Shown: positions 51,977 to 61,868, counted from the first letter of the stretch. The stretch is DNA of 64,000 nucleotides from an uncultured Phycisphaerales bacterium (GCA_905480395.1 CAJQQE010000018.1:35126-99125), one strand, 5' to 3'. A program made the numbers and translations. The notes: a model not told the origin generated them from the sequence alone.

Positions 51977-52670
51977 CAATCGATCCTTTTAAGCCAAGCG
52001 ACACTTGAAACGCCAACTGCTCAAGCCTCGCCGAAAAATCCACGCTCACCACACTGGCTCGATCCGCCACGTCGAGGTGGACCGGCGCGAAATTGAGGAT
52101 GCCCAGCACGCCCGCCTCAATCAGACGCTCTGCCGTTGCTTGCGCGGCCTCTTTGGGGACCGAGATGATCCCCAATACGATCTCTCGATCCCGCACGATC
52201 TGGTCGAGCTCTTCCATTCGACGAATGCGTCGACCGCCAACTTCAGAACCGATGAGACTCGGATCAGCATCAAAGACCGCGGCGATCTCGAATCCATCTC
52301 GTGCGAAGGGACCATAGGACAAGATCGCCTGTCCGAGGCGGCCAGCACCGACCAGCGCTGTCTTCCACGTTCGATCCTTACCCAGGATCCCTCGGAGCCG
52401 AGCTGCCAGATCCTCGATGGAATAACCGACCCCCGCTTGTCCAAATTGGCCGAACCAAGAAAGGTCCTTCCGGATCTGGGTGTCGGTGACGCCGAGTCCT
52501 TGGCCAAGTTGGCGTGAACTCACCCGCTTCTCGCCTTGTGCCAGCAGACGTTCCACCTCTCGAAGATAGAGCGTGAGCCGTTTCACAGTCCGGGCGGGAA
52601 TTTGCGGGCGGGATGGCACACTCCGGAGTCTATCGAGCAGCCGGATGAAGGACCGCCGTTCCCAACTCAC
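51963..52670 (-). CDS. rex: redox-sensing transcriptional repressor Rex
   Basis: The 235-aa protein has a winged-helix N-terminus with 'IPARTVKRLTLYLREVERLL' (about 24-43) and 'SSRQLGQGLGVTDTQIRKDL' ending in 'SWFGQFGQAGVGYSIEDL', the Rex hallmark. The C-terminal Rossmann domain has 'TALVGAGRLGQAIL' (about 104-117) for NAD(H) and a domain-swapped final helix. Rex represses respiratory and fermentative genes when NADH is low. The frame can begin at GTG 52670 or GTG 52619, and the latter gives the usual length. It is divergent from metF, only 12 bp apart from it at the longer start, so it may control metF or itself. Confidence 0.93.
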   Translation of the reverse strand: MSWERRSFIRLLDRLRSVPSRPQIPARTVKRLTLYLREVERLLAQGEKRVSSRQLGQGLGVTDTQIRKDLSWFGQFGQAGVGYSIEDLAARLRGILGKDRTWKTALVGAGRLGQAILSYGPFARDGFEIAAVFDADPSLIGSEVGGRRIRRMEELDQIVRDREIVLGIISVPKEAAQATAERLIEAGVLGILNFAPVHLDVADRASVVSVDFSARLEQLAFQVSLGLKGSIDGDD

Positions 52671-52682
52671 TACACTTCAAAC

Positions 52683-53597
52683 ATGACCGATATCGGGGCT
52701 GACGGCTCCCCCACCATCTCCTTTGAGTTCTTCCCCCCCGCGACGCCCCCTGGCTGGCTGGCCCTTGATCGCCGAATCGGCGAACTGGTCCCGCTGGAGC
52801 CATCGTTCGTCTCGGTCACCTACGGCGCGGCGGGAACGACCCGGGATCGCACTCATGATCTCGTCGAACGCCTGATCAAGGACACCAGCCTCCGACCCGT
52901 GCCCCATCTCACCTGTGCGGGTCACCGGCGCGACGAGATCGACCGAATTCTCGAGCGGTACGCCGAAGCAGGTGTCGACGCGATTCTGGCGTTACGCGGT
53001 GATCCACCGGCGGAAGGTGCCGAAGTGACCGAAGGCGACTTCAACTTCGCCGCCGACCTCGTCGCACACATTCAGTCATTCGGTGAACGACACGGGCATC
53101 AATTCAAGATCGGGGTGGCGGGCTTTCCCGAAGGCCACCCCGATACGCCCAACACACTCGAGTGCATGGATCATCTTCAGGCGAAAGTCGATTCCGGCGC
53201 CGACTGGATCTGCACTCAACTCTTCTTCGACAACCATGCATTCCATGATTGGAAGGACCGTTGTCGACTGACCGGAATCGAGATTCCGATCATCGCTGGC
53301 ATCATGCCAATCAGCACTCGCAAGAGTGTGCGCCGAATGGCCCAACTCGCGGCCGGAACCGTCTTTCCCGCGTCACTGCAACGCTCACTTGCTCGAGCCG
53401 CGGATGGTGACGACGAGTCGATCACCGAGATCGGCATTCACTGGGCCACCGAGCAATGCCGAGACCTCCTCGATCATCAGGTCGACGGCATCCACTTCTA
53501 TACGCTCAACAAGTCTGACGCGACGCTGCGAATTCACCGGAATCTCGGCGTTCGGTCGGCTCGTGGACTGCAACGTGATGGCGGTAGTTCTGACTGA
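52683..53597 (+). CDS. metF: methylenetetrahydrofolate reductase
   Basis: This 304-aa FAD enzyme reduces 5,10-methylene-THF to 5-methyl-THF for methionine synthesis. 'TISFEFFPPATPPG' (about 10-23) contains the conserved catalytic Glu, followed by 'FVSVTYGAAGTTRDRT' (about 42-57), 'HLTCAGHRRDEI', 'ILALRGDPP' (FAD pocket, about 100), 'GVAGFPEGHPD' and 'TQLFFDNHAF'. Length fits the bacterial MetF family. Confidence 0.96.
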   Translation: MTDIGADGSPTISFEFFPPATPPGWLALDRRIGELVPLEPSFVSVTYGAAGTTRDRTHDLVERLIKDTSLRPVPHLTCAGHRRDEIDRILERYAEAGVDAILALRGDPPAEGAEVTEGDFNFAADLVAHIQSFGERHGHQFKIGVAGFPEGHPDTPNTLECMDHLQAKVDSGADWICTQLFFDNHAFHDWKDRCRLTGIEIPIIAGIMPISTRKSVRRMAQLAAGTVFPASLQRSLARAADGDDESITEIGIHWATEQCRDLLDHQVDGIHFYTLNKSDATLRIHRNLGVRSARGLQRDGGSSD

Positions 53598-53629
53598 CCG
53601 TCCGTCGTAGACGCCCTACCGACCGACCT

Positions 53630-53935
53630 TCAAGCCGTGATGTCCAGTCGTGAGCTTTCGTCTTCCGGAGGGGAATCGCGCCGACCGCTAATCTCTTCCT
53701 GCTGTGATTCGCGTCGCCGTCGACTGCGTTCATCGGCGACGGTTTCGTCCTCGTCGAGACCACGGATCGCGGCCGAATCTTCGAGTCCGGCAACTCGAAA
53801 TTGTTCATCCTCGGCGTTGGTTTTCCGGCCTCGCTCGGACCCAAAGCGAGCGCGGTCACGAGCCTTGGCGGCTTCGCGTTGGGCCTGCGTCGCTTGCAGC
53901 GCTGAAATCTCGGGAGGGACGCCGGAAATGCTCAT
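53630..53935 (-). CDS. small charged hypothetical protein
   Basis: The 101-aa protein begins 'MSISGVPPEISALQATQAQR', a hydrophobic-polar start. A long, highly charged and probably helical or disordered stretch follows, rich in Arg, Glu, Asp and Ser. There is no signal peptide and no motif. It is 32 bp from the convergent metF stop. The start looks like real protein; the highly charged tail makes a disordered linker or partner-binding protein likely. No family is recognised. Confidence 0.6.
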   Translation of the reverse strand: MSISGVPPEISALQATQAQREAAKARDRARFGSERGRKTNAEDEQFRVAGLEDSAAIRGLDEDETVADERSRRRRESQQEEISGRRDSPPEDESSRLDITA

Positions 53936-54068
53936 ACCGATTCATCGGCAGCCGTCCGCCCACCAATCCAGCAATCCCGAGTCTGGTTTTGACTCGACCC
54001 ACGATCACCGCGAATCGGCCGTTCTTACCGGCCCTGCCGGCACTTGAGCGGCGGAGAAGTTCGGGGCG

Positions 54069-55913
54069 TCACTTCGTCGGGGCCGCAAGCCAGATCGCAC
54101 GCAACAACTCTTCGAGCCCCGCTTGTGGAGACTTGAGAATCTCGTCAAGCCCAGTCTCAATCATGGACTGATCTTCGATCTGCCATCCGATGTAGGCGAG
54201 GACCAGCCCAAGCCCGGCGTTCCGCGTTGACGCCGCGTCCCTGCCCGCCGTGATCCTGCTCTTGATGTCGTTCGCCGCGATCATCAGGGTCGTTCGGTTC
54301 GGGATGATCTTCGAATCACTGAAGACGGCGCCGACGAGTTCGGGATTGCGAGTGAAGAGCTTGGCCAATGTGATCTCGGCCGAAAAATATGCGCCGAAAC
54401 CGATCTGCGCATTCGCCAATCCCGCTTCGATCATCGGATTTCCTGGACTGAGCCGCTTAGCATCCTTGAGCCGGTCGGTTGCTTTGGCGTACTTGTTCGC
54501 GAGCATGAATCCCTCGGCGTCATCCATGAATTCTCTGGCTCGTTCGGAGACACCGCTGTTTCCAAGATCCCCCACCTCGGTTCGATGCCGATAGATCTCG
54601 AAGAGTGCTTCGGCGGACCTGAGATTCTCGTCGCTTTCTTCAGAACTGGTTTCTCCGTCAGCAGGCGGGTCGGTCCCTGCGGCCGCCGCTTGATTCTGCG
54701 CCTCCTCAGCCTCAACCGCTTCGAGTTCAAACTCCGTTGGTGAGTGCCGGAACGCTGGGCCGATCCCGGCTTCCGGATCATCTTCGGGCCGAGCGAAGCC
54801 CTCAAAGCTCCCGGAACTGCCGGAGGGTCTCACGTCTTCGAGGGTCCCGATCCTCGGTGCTAAGAGCCTCGCTTCGATCAGCGCTCGATCCTCCCGCATC
54901 CGCAGGACGCCGCTGTCATCAATGTTCACATCATCGCGGCCTGCATAATTCTCCACGATCCGTTGCACGATGATCTCATAGGGCGTGGAGGAGTTCAGCC
55001 CATTGGACATTTTTCCATCGATCTGCTGCTTCGGCTTGAGGCGCTTGCCATCCTCGTCCTCCCAAGGAGATCGAAAGGGGCGAGGTTGCAAGGCATTGAT
55101 CGCTTCTTGAGGGTCTGAGTCCTGGATGGCATCGAAGAAAAGCGCTTCGTCGAAAAGGTTCTGCGGTACGAATTCTCCAGACCGTGGATTGGGTTGAATT
55201 CCCCGAAGCGTCGAGCTCATAATCGTGCCTCGAGTAAAACCCGAATCTTCCGGAACCGCCGCCGTGGTCAGGAGTGATCCTGTGGTCATGGCGGAGTTTG
55301 CTCGGTCAAGTCTGATCTGCGCATCGCCGATCTGGCGGGCCGCAAACGCATTGTTGACCTCGGGAAGTGACGTGAAGTCCCTTCGATACTGAAAGGCTCC
55401 CTTATTGTTGGTGATATTCAGCGGATCGAGCCGCTGTGGACTGGTCAGGAACTGCATGCTACTGAGGGCTGAATCGCGCTGAAATCCGTAAATGTCATCG
55501 CCGCCCACGGCACCCCGAAAATCGCGGGGCGCGGTATAGCCCGGATCCCCACGGAATCCACGACCACCCGCCACGTTATTCGTGACGCCAAGATTCCGAG
55601 CCTGAATCGCCTGATAGCTGAAGGCCGCCGCCCGAGGTGAATAGCCGTTGCGCCCACCACTTCCGACTTCAAGGTTCCCGTCGAGGGCATTCCCGGAGCC
55701 CAACGCATCGCGGCCCAACTGCCCGTTGGGACGATTGCCGGTGCCATTTCCCAGCGCCTGACCAGCACTCGTTCCACCGCCGTACCGCCGTCCATCGATT
55801 TTTCGTTGCGCCTCTGCCGGCGTCGTCACGAGCCACGTGGCCCCAAGGACGCACCAAAGGCACAGGGTGAAGGACTGGCGAGGAAGTTGAGAAGCGACCG
55901 CAAATCGGAACAT
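54069..55913 (-). CDS. large exported hypothetical protein with TPR-like C-terminus
   Basis: The 614-aa protein has a signal peptide at about 1-36 ending 'TPAEAQ'. Residues 37-110 are Gly/Asn-rich low complexity. A middle region (about 110-300) has scattered Arg/Phe patterns, and an acidic linker lies at about 370-440 ('EAEEAQNQAAAAG'). The last 190 residues form tandem helix pairs typical of tetratricopeptide repeats ('RSAEALFEIYRHRTEVGD', 'KYAKATDRLKDAKRLSPGN', 'EAGLANAQIGFGAYFSAEIT'). It is probably an envelope scaffolding protein, but no family is assigned. The ATG at 55913 fits the signal peptide. Confidence 0.82.
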   Translation of the reverse strand: MFRFAVASQLPRQSFTLCLWCVLGATWLVTTPAEAQRKIDGRRYGGGTSAGQALGNGTGNRPNGQLGRDALGSGNALDGNLEVGSGGRNGYSPRAAAFSYQAIQARNLGVTNNVAGGRGFRGDPGYTAPRDFRGAVGGDDIYGFQRDSALSSMQFLTSPQRLDPLNITNNKGAFQYRRDFTSLPEVNNAFAARQIGDAQIRLDRANSAMTTGSLLTTAAVPEDSGFTRGTIMSSTLRGIQPNPRSGEFVPQNLFDEALFFDAIQDSDPQEAINALQPRPFRSPWEDEDGKRLKPKQQIDGKMSNGLNSSTPYEIIVQRIVENYAGRDDVNIDDSGVLRMREDRALIEARLLAPRIGTLEDVRPSGSSGSFEGFARPEDDPEAGIGPAFRHSPTEFELEAVEAEEAQNQAAAAGTDPPADGETSSEESDENLRSAEALFEIYRHRTEVGDLGNSGVSERAREFMDDAEGFMLANKYAKATDRLKDAKRLSPGNPMIEAGLANAQIGFGAYFSAEITLAKLFTRNPELVGAVFSDSKIIPNRTTLMIAANDIKSRITAGRDAASTRNAGLGLVLAYIGWQIEDQSMIETGLDEILKSPQAGLEELLRAIWLAAPTK

Positions 55914-55996
55914 GATGGGATCCAGATGGAAATCGTGAGCGTGGCCAGGCAGAAAAAACCCGTTGTCAGAGTTGTCCATCGACCGATTTCACCCTC

Positions 55997-56683
55997 TCAG
56001 GATAGCCCGCCTACCGAGGATTCCGAACCTGAATCCCCCGAAGTCAGCACCGGACGAATGACATTGGCGATCAAGATCGCCTTTTCGAGGTTGATGGCGA
56101 TAATCACGGTCGCGTGGCCATCAATACCGAGGATCACCAAACCGAGGCGTTCGGTCCCTTGTTCGATCTCCTCGACGATCTTGGCCCCCGGAAGAAGCGG
56201 AAGATGCCGCCCGAGCGGATCGAAGTGCGTGAAGCGAGCGGCGTCCGCCACTTCGAAGATGAAGACCCGCTCACCGGACTTGCTGGACTCGTAGGTCAAC
56301 TGCACGCCAGAGGTGCCCACCAGGTCTCGTTCAATGGTCGATCCAACCAGCGCCAGGCCCACTTCGTCCAGAACGGGGGGCTCGATGCCCGGCCCCAGAA
56401 CCTCACCCAGGTCGCGGGTGGCTTGCCGAGTCTTTTCCAGCGGATCTGCCAGCTCATCGACGCGGATCGGCGGCGCGGTCGTCGCAGACCGGGAGATGGC
56501 CTGAAGGAGATCCGCCAATGGCGTGCCATCGAGTGGGACACCTCGCTGCTGCATTCGCGGGCCGTAGATTCCGAAGAGAATCGCCGCGGCCACCAAAGAG
56601 AGCGCTGCCAGAACGGCGGGGCCAGAGATGCGGGCCGGTGGTCGGCGAGGCGTGGGGTGGTGGGGGCTGGTCGAGTCAGACAC
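55997..56683 (-). CDS. single-pass membrane protein of unknown function
   Basis: The 228-aa protein starts at GTG with AAGGA about 11 bases upstream. A short Pro/Arg-rich cytoplasmic part precedes one membrane helix (about 24-40). The outer region has an amphipathic helix ('DLLQAISRSA') and a beta-rich domain with 'GERVFIFEVADAARF', 'ATVIIAINLEKAILIANVIR' at the end. The topology is type II. No catalytic motif or known family is seen. Its upstream 243-bp gap is shared with metG. Confidence 0.72.
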   Translation of the reverse strand: MSDSTSPHHPTPRRPPARISGPAVLAALSLVAAAILFGIYGPRMQQRGVPLDGTPLADLLQAISRSATTAPPIRVDELADPLEKTRQATRDLGEVLGPGIEPPVLDEVGLALVGSTIERDLVGTSGVQLTYESSKSGERVFIFEVADAARFTHFDPLGRHLPLLPGAKIVEEIEQGTERLGLVILGIDGHATVIIAINLEKAILIANVIRPVLTSGDSGSESSVGGLS

Positions 56684-56926
56684 TGATTCATCTTTCCTTC
56701 TTCGCGGCCATGGACCTGATGGCCCTGATGGACCACATGACGCTCCGGACGAGATTCTCCCCGGCCGGGTTTCTGCCGTTCCCGGCTCACGACCCATGTG
56801 GGTCCGCGGGCCTTAAACTTCAGAGGGATTCTCCCCACCGTAAAGCGTATCGGCATTCCCGACTGGAACCTCGGATCAGAGAACGCGGAAGGCCGAGACC
56901 TTCCTCTCCATTACACTCCGAGTCCC

Positions 56927-58540
56927 ATGAGCCAATCCGCACCCCTCCATCCCGACCAGAAGCCAGACCAGTCGCCCGCGTACATCACCACCCCGATCTA
57001 CTACGTGAACGACCGCCCACACATCGGGCACGCGTATACCACGACCCTCTGCGATGTCTGGGCACGGGCCATGCGATTCGCGGGCCGAGACGTGTTCTTC
57101 CTGACCGGAACCGACGAGCATGGAGTCAAGGTCGAGAAGTCCGCTCAATCCCAGGGCATCGAACCCCAAGCGCTCGCCGACGAAAATGCCGCGGAATTTC
57201 AAAAGGTGATGGGGATGTTCAACCTCACCAATGACGACTTCATCCGGACCACCGAGCCCCGGCATGAACGCCAAGTCCAATCGCTCGTGAAGCGTCTCCT
57301 CGAGACCGGCGACGTGTACCTCGGCGAATTCGAAGGTTGGTACGACGAAGGCCAAGAAGAGTACGTCACCGAAACCAAGGCGAAGGAGACTGACTTCAAG
57401 AGTCCGATCTCTGGCAAGCCACTGGTCCGTGCCAACGAAAGAAATTACTACTTCAAACTCAGTGCGTATCAGGAACGGCTCGAAGCGTTGTTCGCCGACC
57501 AACCCGGCTTCGTAAAACCGGATGCTCGTCGCAATGAAGTGCTGGGCCGACTTCGAGGCGGGTTGCAGGACGTTCCGATCACCCGCACCAATTTCACTTG
57601 GGGCATTCCGTTCCCCGGTGATGAAGAGCACGTGATCTATGTCTGGATCGACGCCCTTCTGAACTATGCCACCGCACTCAACCTTGCCGACGCCGATGAT
57701 GACCGCCACCGTTATTGGCCGGCGACGTTCCACGTCATCGGCAAGGAAATCCTCTGGTTCCACGCGGTCATCTGGCCGTCGGTGCTGATGGCCCTCGAAC
57801 TCCCGATGCCGGGATGCGTCTACGCGCATTCCTTCTGGATCAGCGAAGGCAAGAAGATGTCGAAATCGCTCGGCAACTTCGTCGACCTGCCCACCATCGA
57901 GCGATACCTCGACGTGTACGGTTTAGACGCCTGGCGCTGGTACATGGTCAACAACGGCCCACTCGGCGCGACCGACGCGGATTTTCAGGCCGCCGGTTTC
58001 CATGAAACCTACACCTCCGACCTCGTCAACACCGTGGGCAACTGCGCGAGCCGGACTACTGCGATGCTCGGGAAGTACTTTGACGGCGTCGTTCCGGCGG
58101 ACACCGGATTCGAATTGACCGGGTGGGATCTGAAGGCGTCTGCCGATGAGGCGGTCACCGCGTGGCGAGCAGCGCTCGAAGACTTCTCGCTCGACGACGC
58201 CTGCGCCGCCGGGATTGGACTCCTTCGAACCGTCGACGCCTTCATCAATGCGACCGAACCGTTCAAGGTGGCCAAGGATCCCGAACGGCAAGACGAGCTC
58301 GCCTCGACGCTCGCCCGCTGCATCGAGGCCGTCCGCATCGCCTCGATCATGCTCTGGCCGGTGCTCCCACAACGAATGGAGTCTCTCTGGAGCGCCATTG
58401 GCTGCGACATCGATCCCGGAAAGGGTAATCTTGACGCACTGGTCTGCTGGGGCGATTCAATGGTTGGCGTGAAGACCGAGAAGGTCGCGTTGTTCCCACG
58501 CATCGATGCCGCGAGCACCCCGATGGCGGACGCAACCTGA
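56927..58540 (+). CDS. metG: methionyl-tRNA synthetase (short, zinc-less form)
   Basis: The 537-aa protein has '[20 protein letters not shown]' with HIGH-box HIGH at 32-35, 'FLTGTDEHG' (about 62-70), the connective domain, and KMSKS in '[11 protein letters not shown]' (about 308-318). The knuckle region that carries Cys pairs in four-cysteine MetRS reads '[20 protein letters not shown]' and has no cysteines, so it lacks the zinc. There is no C-terminal tRNA-binding domain. The anticodon-binding helices (about 360-537) are present. The stop overlaps the start of the next gene by one base. Confidence 0.96.
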   Translation: MSQSAPLHPDQKPDQSPAYITTPIYYVNDRPHIGHAYTTTLCDVWARAMRFAGRDVFFLTGTDEHGVKVEKSAQSQGIEPQALADENAAEFQKVMGMFNLTNDDFIRTTEPRHERQVQSLVKRLLETGDVYLGEFEGWYDEGQEEYVTETKAKETDFKSPISGKPLVRANERNYYFKLSAYQERLEALFADQPGFVKPDARRNEVLGRLRGGLQDVPITRTNFTWGIPFPGDEEHVIYVWIDALLNYATALNLADADDDRHRYWPATFHVIGKEILWFHAVIWPSVLMALELPMPGCVYAHSFWISEGKKMSKSLGNFVDLPTIERYLDVYGLDAWRWYMVNNGPLGATDADFQAAGFHETYTSDLVNTVGNCASRTTAMLGKYFDGVVPADTGFELTGWDLKASADEAVTAWRAALEDFSLDDACAAGIGLLRTVDAFINATEPFKVAKDPERQDELASTLARCIEAVRIASIMLWPVLPQRMESLWSAIGCDIDPGKGNLDALVCWGDSMVGVKTEKVALFPRIDAASTPMADAT

Positions 58541-58974
58541 TGGCGCTTCCTCCGTTTCACTTGGCGTTTCCGGTTCGTGATCTCGAATCGAGCCGCCAGT
58601 TCTATGGCGAACTCTTGGGCTGCGCCGAGGGACGGTCAAGTGATCGGTGGATTGACTTCGACTTTCATGGCCATCAGATCGTTGCGCACATGGTCGACGG
58701 TCTCGAACCCGACAGGCCCGAGGAAGACACCGATTCCAACGCGGTCGACGGCCATGATGTCCCGGTGCCGCACTTCGGCCTGGTACTTCCGTGGCAGACT
58801 TGGCACGAACTCGCGGATCGGCTCCGCGCCGCCGGGACCACGTTCGTGATCGAGCCATACCTTCGATTCGAAGGCCTCCCCGGCGAGCAAGCAACGATGT
58901 TCCTCCTGGACCCCAGCCAGAACGCGCTGGAGTTCAAGGCGTTTAAGGACCCGACCCAGCTCTTCGCGACCTGA
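58540..58974 (+). CDS. VOC-family (glyoxalase/bleomycin resistance-like) protein
   Basis: The 144-aa protein has the two beta-alpha-beta-beta-beta modules of the vicinal oxygen chelate fold. '[20 protein letters not shown]' (about 6-25) begins with the metal-binding His, and '[18 protein letters not shown]' (about 79-96) and '[16 protein letters not shown]' (about 121-136) contribute the remaining His/Glu ligands. It may be a dioxygenase or an isomerase; the substrate is unknown. It is co-transcribed with metG, with a one-base overlap. Confidence 0.9.
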   Translation: MALPPFHLAFPVRDLESSRQFYGELLGCAEGRSSDRWIDFDFHGHQIVAHMVDGLEPDRPEEDTDSNAVDGHDVPVPHFGLVLPWQTWHELADRLRAAGTTFVIEPYLRFEGLPGEQATMFLLDPSQNALEFKAFKDPTQLFAT

Positions 58975-58989
58975 CGGCATGCGATCGGC

Positions 58990-59949
58990 TCAGGCTCCAG
59001 ACGGCGGCCGTTTCGACGCCGTCTTCCACCACGTTTCAAGACGCTGGCGGGCGGCTTTCGGCGAACCCCGCGACGCCTCACGGCCATTGCGCAGCGAATC
59101 TCGCTGAAAGATTCGCCGACGTGATCTGATCTCGGCCTCCACCCTGGCTCGTGGTTCGACATCTGGGAATCGATCGGCGTGGGTGGTGATCAGATCCTCG
59201 AGGAGAGAGAGATCCCGATCACGACCGAGCGTCCCCGCCACCGTCTTCAGCCGTCGAATCTCGCGCCGGATCGACTTCGACCTGACGTTCCGGATCGCAC
59301 CGAGCCCGAGCTGGAGTCGAATCACCCGCTTCCTCGTCTCGTGAAGACGCGAGAGATCGTCATCGTCTCGCACCCTGTCGAAAAAACAATGCCGATGATG
59401 CCGCCACGCCTTTTCGAATCGATCGATCACAGAATCTCGATCGACCTTTCCGAAATCCGTGGCCTGAAGCCACGCGGCCAACTCCGAAATCTTGGCACCA
59501 ACCGCCATCACGATGGCTTCATCCTCACGATGGTCACGAGATGTGGGAATGGCCTGGCTCGCAGAGAGCACCATCGAGGCGAGACGAATCGCCTCCCGAT
59601 TCTTCCGGCCTGACGTGTCTTTTTGCAGACGCGCCAGAAGTTCCATGATCACGTCCCGATCTCGAAGCGGTGAAAGCCGCCGCCCGAGATCACGGGCCGC
59701 CATTCGCATCGCCTCTTGCGACTCCGCATCGATCGACCCTTTGGCGAGGTCGAGAACGGCTCGAAACCGCTTGAGTGCTTTTCGAGCCCGACGGATCGCC
59801 TCACTTCGCATTCGAACTTCCCAGGATCCATGCGACGCACACGCGTCGCTCACTTGCTGAAGTTCCTCTCGTAGCACTCGCTTGATCTCGTCGGAGACCG
59901 GAAGCGCTGGATCCAGAGGCCGAGCGGTCGGGACGCGGCCGCGGCTCAT
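58990..59949 (-). CDS. CHAD-domain protein
   Basis: This 319-aa all-helical basic protein has two copies of the CHAD pattern. The first is 'EAIRRARKALKRFRAVLDLA' (about 50-69) with 'RDRDVIMELL' near 97. The second is 'SRLHETRKRVIRLQLGLGAI' near 203-222 with 'LGRDRDLSLLEDLI' near 242. CHAD domains are linked to polyphosphate and phosphoanion binding. No CYTH domain or polyphosphate gene is adjacent. Its ATG overlaps the stop of the UbiA gene (ATGA), so the two are expressed together. Confidence 0.93.
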   Translation of the reverse strand: MSRGRVPTARPLDPALPVSDEIKRVLREELQQVSDACASHGSWEVRMRSEAIRRARKALKRFRAVLDLAKGSIDAESQEAMRMAARDLGRRLSPLRDRDVIMELLARLQKDTSGRKNREAIRLASMVLSASQAIPTSRDHREDEAIVMAVGAKISELAAWLQATDFGKVDRDSVIDRFEKAWRHHRHCFFDRVRDDDDLSRLHETRKRVIRLQLGLGAIRNVRSKSIRREIRRLKTVAGTLGRDRDLSLLEDLITTHADRFPDVEPRARVEAEIRSRRRIFQRDSLRNGREASRGSPKAARQRLETWWKTASKRPPSGA

Positions 59950-60842
59950 CCGCCCGCTCGCAGCAATTCAATCGCACCGGCGGTACCAACGACGATGCTT
60001 ACGATCCCGTTGATGGTCATGAAGGTGATCGCCATTCGGGTCGTTCCCCAGCGATGGACCGTGGCATGCTCGATGATTAAAAGCACTGCCACGAGAATCG
60101 CGGCACCGAGAAAGATCGGTCCAAACGCGGGTTCGGTCCGGTAGACCGCAAACAGAAGAATGCTGGCGAACACGTGAAGCAACCGGCTCAATTTCATGGC
60201 GCCGCTCACCCCGAATCGAACCGGGATGCTCTTCAACCCATCACGGCGATCGACTTCCACGTCTTGCAGGGCGTAGATCACATCGAAGCCACTCACCCAG
60301 CAGAGCACCATGCCGGCCAACAGCCAGATCGCCGGTGCAGAAAGCGCGGCTGGATCAACCGCAATGGCCGCCGCGACCGGGCTCAGTGCCAGGCTCGCGC
60401 CCAGCCAAAGATGACAGAGCCACGTGAACCGCTTGAAATAACCGTAGGCGCAGATCCAGGCGAGCACCGGCAGGCCCAGCAAGAGTGGCCACCAGTTGTC
60501 GCGCAGGATGCCAAAGAGGCCGCACACCAACAGAAAACCGATCGACGAAACCAGCATTGCCACCACGGCGGCGTTGAAAGACAGTCGTCCAGAAGGAATC
60601 GCCCGACCGCTGGTGCGTGGGTTTTCCGCATCAATTCGACGGTCAAGGATCCGATTCGAGAGCATCGCCGCGGTCCGGGCAAACACCATCGCCACCACGA
60701 TCAACCCCAGCGGCAATGCCAAGCTTGAGAATGACATGCCGCCGAAATTGGCTGCCATGAACGCCGCCAGCACCGCAAAGGGCAGCGCGAAGATCGAATG
60801 GGCGATCTTGATATCTTCGGCGATGACTCGAAGCGGCGTCAC
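59946..60842 (-). CDS. UbiA-family prenyltransferase
   Basis: The 298-aa membrane protein starts at a GTG with an excellent AGGAGG nine bases upstream. About eight transmembrane helices are predicted. The prenyl diphosphate site is 'NRILDRRIDAENPRTSGR' (about 62-79) and the second Asp-rich motif is 'QDVEVDRRDGLKSIPVRFG' (about 193-211). These match 4-hydroxybenzoate/menaquinone-type prenyltransferases such as UbiA and MqnP. The exact aromatic acceptor cannot be told. A longer frame begins at GTG 60914. Confidence 0.95.
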   Translation of the reverse strand: MTPLRVIAEDIKIAHSIFALPFAVLAAFMAANFGGMSFSSLALPLGLIVVAMVFARTAAMLSNRILDRRIDAENPRTSGRAIPSGRLSFNAAVVAMLVSSIGFLLVCGLFGILRDNWWPLLLGLPVLAWICAYGYFKRFTWLCHLWLGASLALSPVAAAIAVDPAALSAPAIWLLAGMVLCWVSGFDVIYALQDVEVDRRDGLKSIPVRFGVSGAMKLSRLLHVFASILLFAVYRTEPAFGPIFLGAAILVAVLLIIEHATVHRWGTTRMAITFMTINGIVSIVVGTAGAIELLRAGG

Positions 60843-60923
60843 GGTTGGAATCCTCCTAAGTTCACGCTGGAAACAAATCCACAGAGATCGTAGCAGTGCC
60901 GCGACGCGATTCACGCATTCCGA

Positions 60924-61868
60924 TCAACGAGCTCGTGATTCCAGAAATGCCGTCGCGGCACGGTCGGCGATTGACCGGTTGATCGGAACCGGGACGCCAT
61001 GATCATCCGCCGCTTGGATCAGTGGGTGATTAATGAACTTGAGTTCGCTTCGGCCGTGACCCCGATTCAGATCCCCCAGCATCGAGGAAACGTTGGTCGA
61101 GGTCGCGCCGATGATCTGCCGGGTGGTTTCGGAGAGACCTTCCGCCTGCTCGCGGAATCCAAGAGCCTCGAGGACCCGAGCGTTCTCGGCACCGAGCCGA
61201 TCTACGAAGTCCCGTGTCTCCTCACCTTTGAGGAGTTCGCCGTTGCGGCAACCGAAGATCGCGGTGAGCGGATTGATCACCGCGTTCACCCCGATCTTGA
61301 GCCACTGTTGGGCGCGGATTTCAGACGTCCATCTGACCAGGAATCGGGCGGCCACCAGGCGGTCAAGGTCATCGGACACCGCCGGACTCGCAGGGCTCAC
61401 GCCACCAGCCTCGTCGCCGATCCAGAGTGGTTCGCACGCGGTCTGGACCACGGCGTGATCCGACGACCGAAACGCGGCAAACCCCGTGTTGACCACATCC
61501 AGCGCCAAGACGTCGGCCGGAAGATCACCCGACCGACGGAAACCAATGCCGTTCTGGAGGAAGTACACCCGCGCCCCGGGGGCGAGCTTCGGGCCCCAGG
61601 TATCGAGTACTTCCGCCACCGAGAAAGCCTTGGTCGCGATGATCAACCGCTCCACACGCTGGTCGCCCGGCCCGGATCCAGTCGGACACGGCCATTCGGC
61701 GGCAGGATCTGGGGGATGTTGGAAGGTCAATGCCCATGGGTTGGGCCGAGCCGTCCGACCGGTCAGGCAGACCGCCTCGCCGCGTCGATGGAGCCGGTAG
61801 GCCAAGGCCATCCCGACCGCACCGTCGCCGACGATCTGCCAACCGGGGAATGCGTTCGCCTGCTCCAT
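60924..61868 (-). CDS. panE: ketopantoate reductase family protein (ApbA/PanE)
   Basis: The 314-aa protein has an N-terminal NADP Rossmann motif 'IVGDGAVGMALAYRL' (about 12-26), with 'TKAFSVAEVL' and 'YFLQNGIGF' (about 98-106) for the nicotinamide site. A C-terminal helical domain contains 'WLKIGVNAVINPLTAIFGCRNGELL', reported here by residue positions about 194-218, with the catalytic Lys and the Asn. It would reduce ketopantoate to pantoate for coenzyme A. The usual GxGxxG is GDGAVG, which is normal for the family. Other PanE-like reductases exist, so the substrate is likely but not certain. Confidence 0.88.
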   Translation of the reverse strand: MEQANAFPGWQIVGDGAVGMALAYRLHRRGEAVCLTGRTARPNPWALTFQHPPDPAAEWPCPTGSGPGDQRVERLIIATKAFSVAEVLDTWGPKLAPGARVYFLQNGIGFRRSGDLPADVLALDVVNTGFAAFRSSDHAVVQTACEPLWIGDEAGGVSPASPAVSDDLDRLVAARFLVRWTSEIRAQQWLKIGVNAVINPLTAIFGCRNGELLKGEETRDFVDRLGAENARVLEALGFREQAEGLSETTRQIIGATSTNVSSMLGDLNRGHGRSELKFINHPLIQAADDHGVPVPINRSIADRAATAFLESRAR

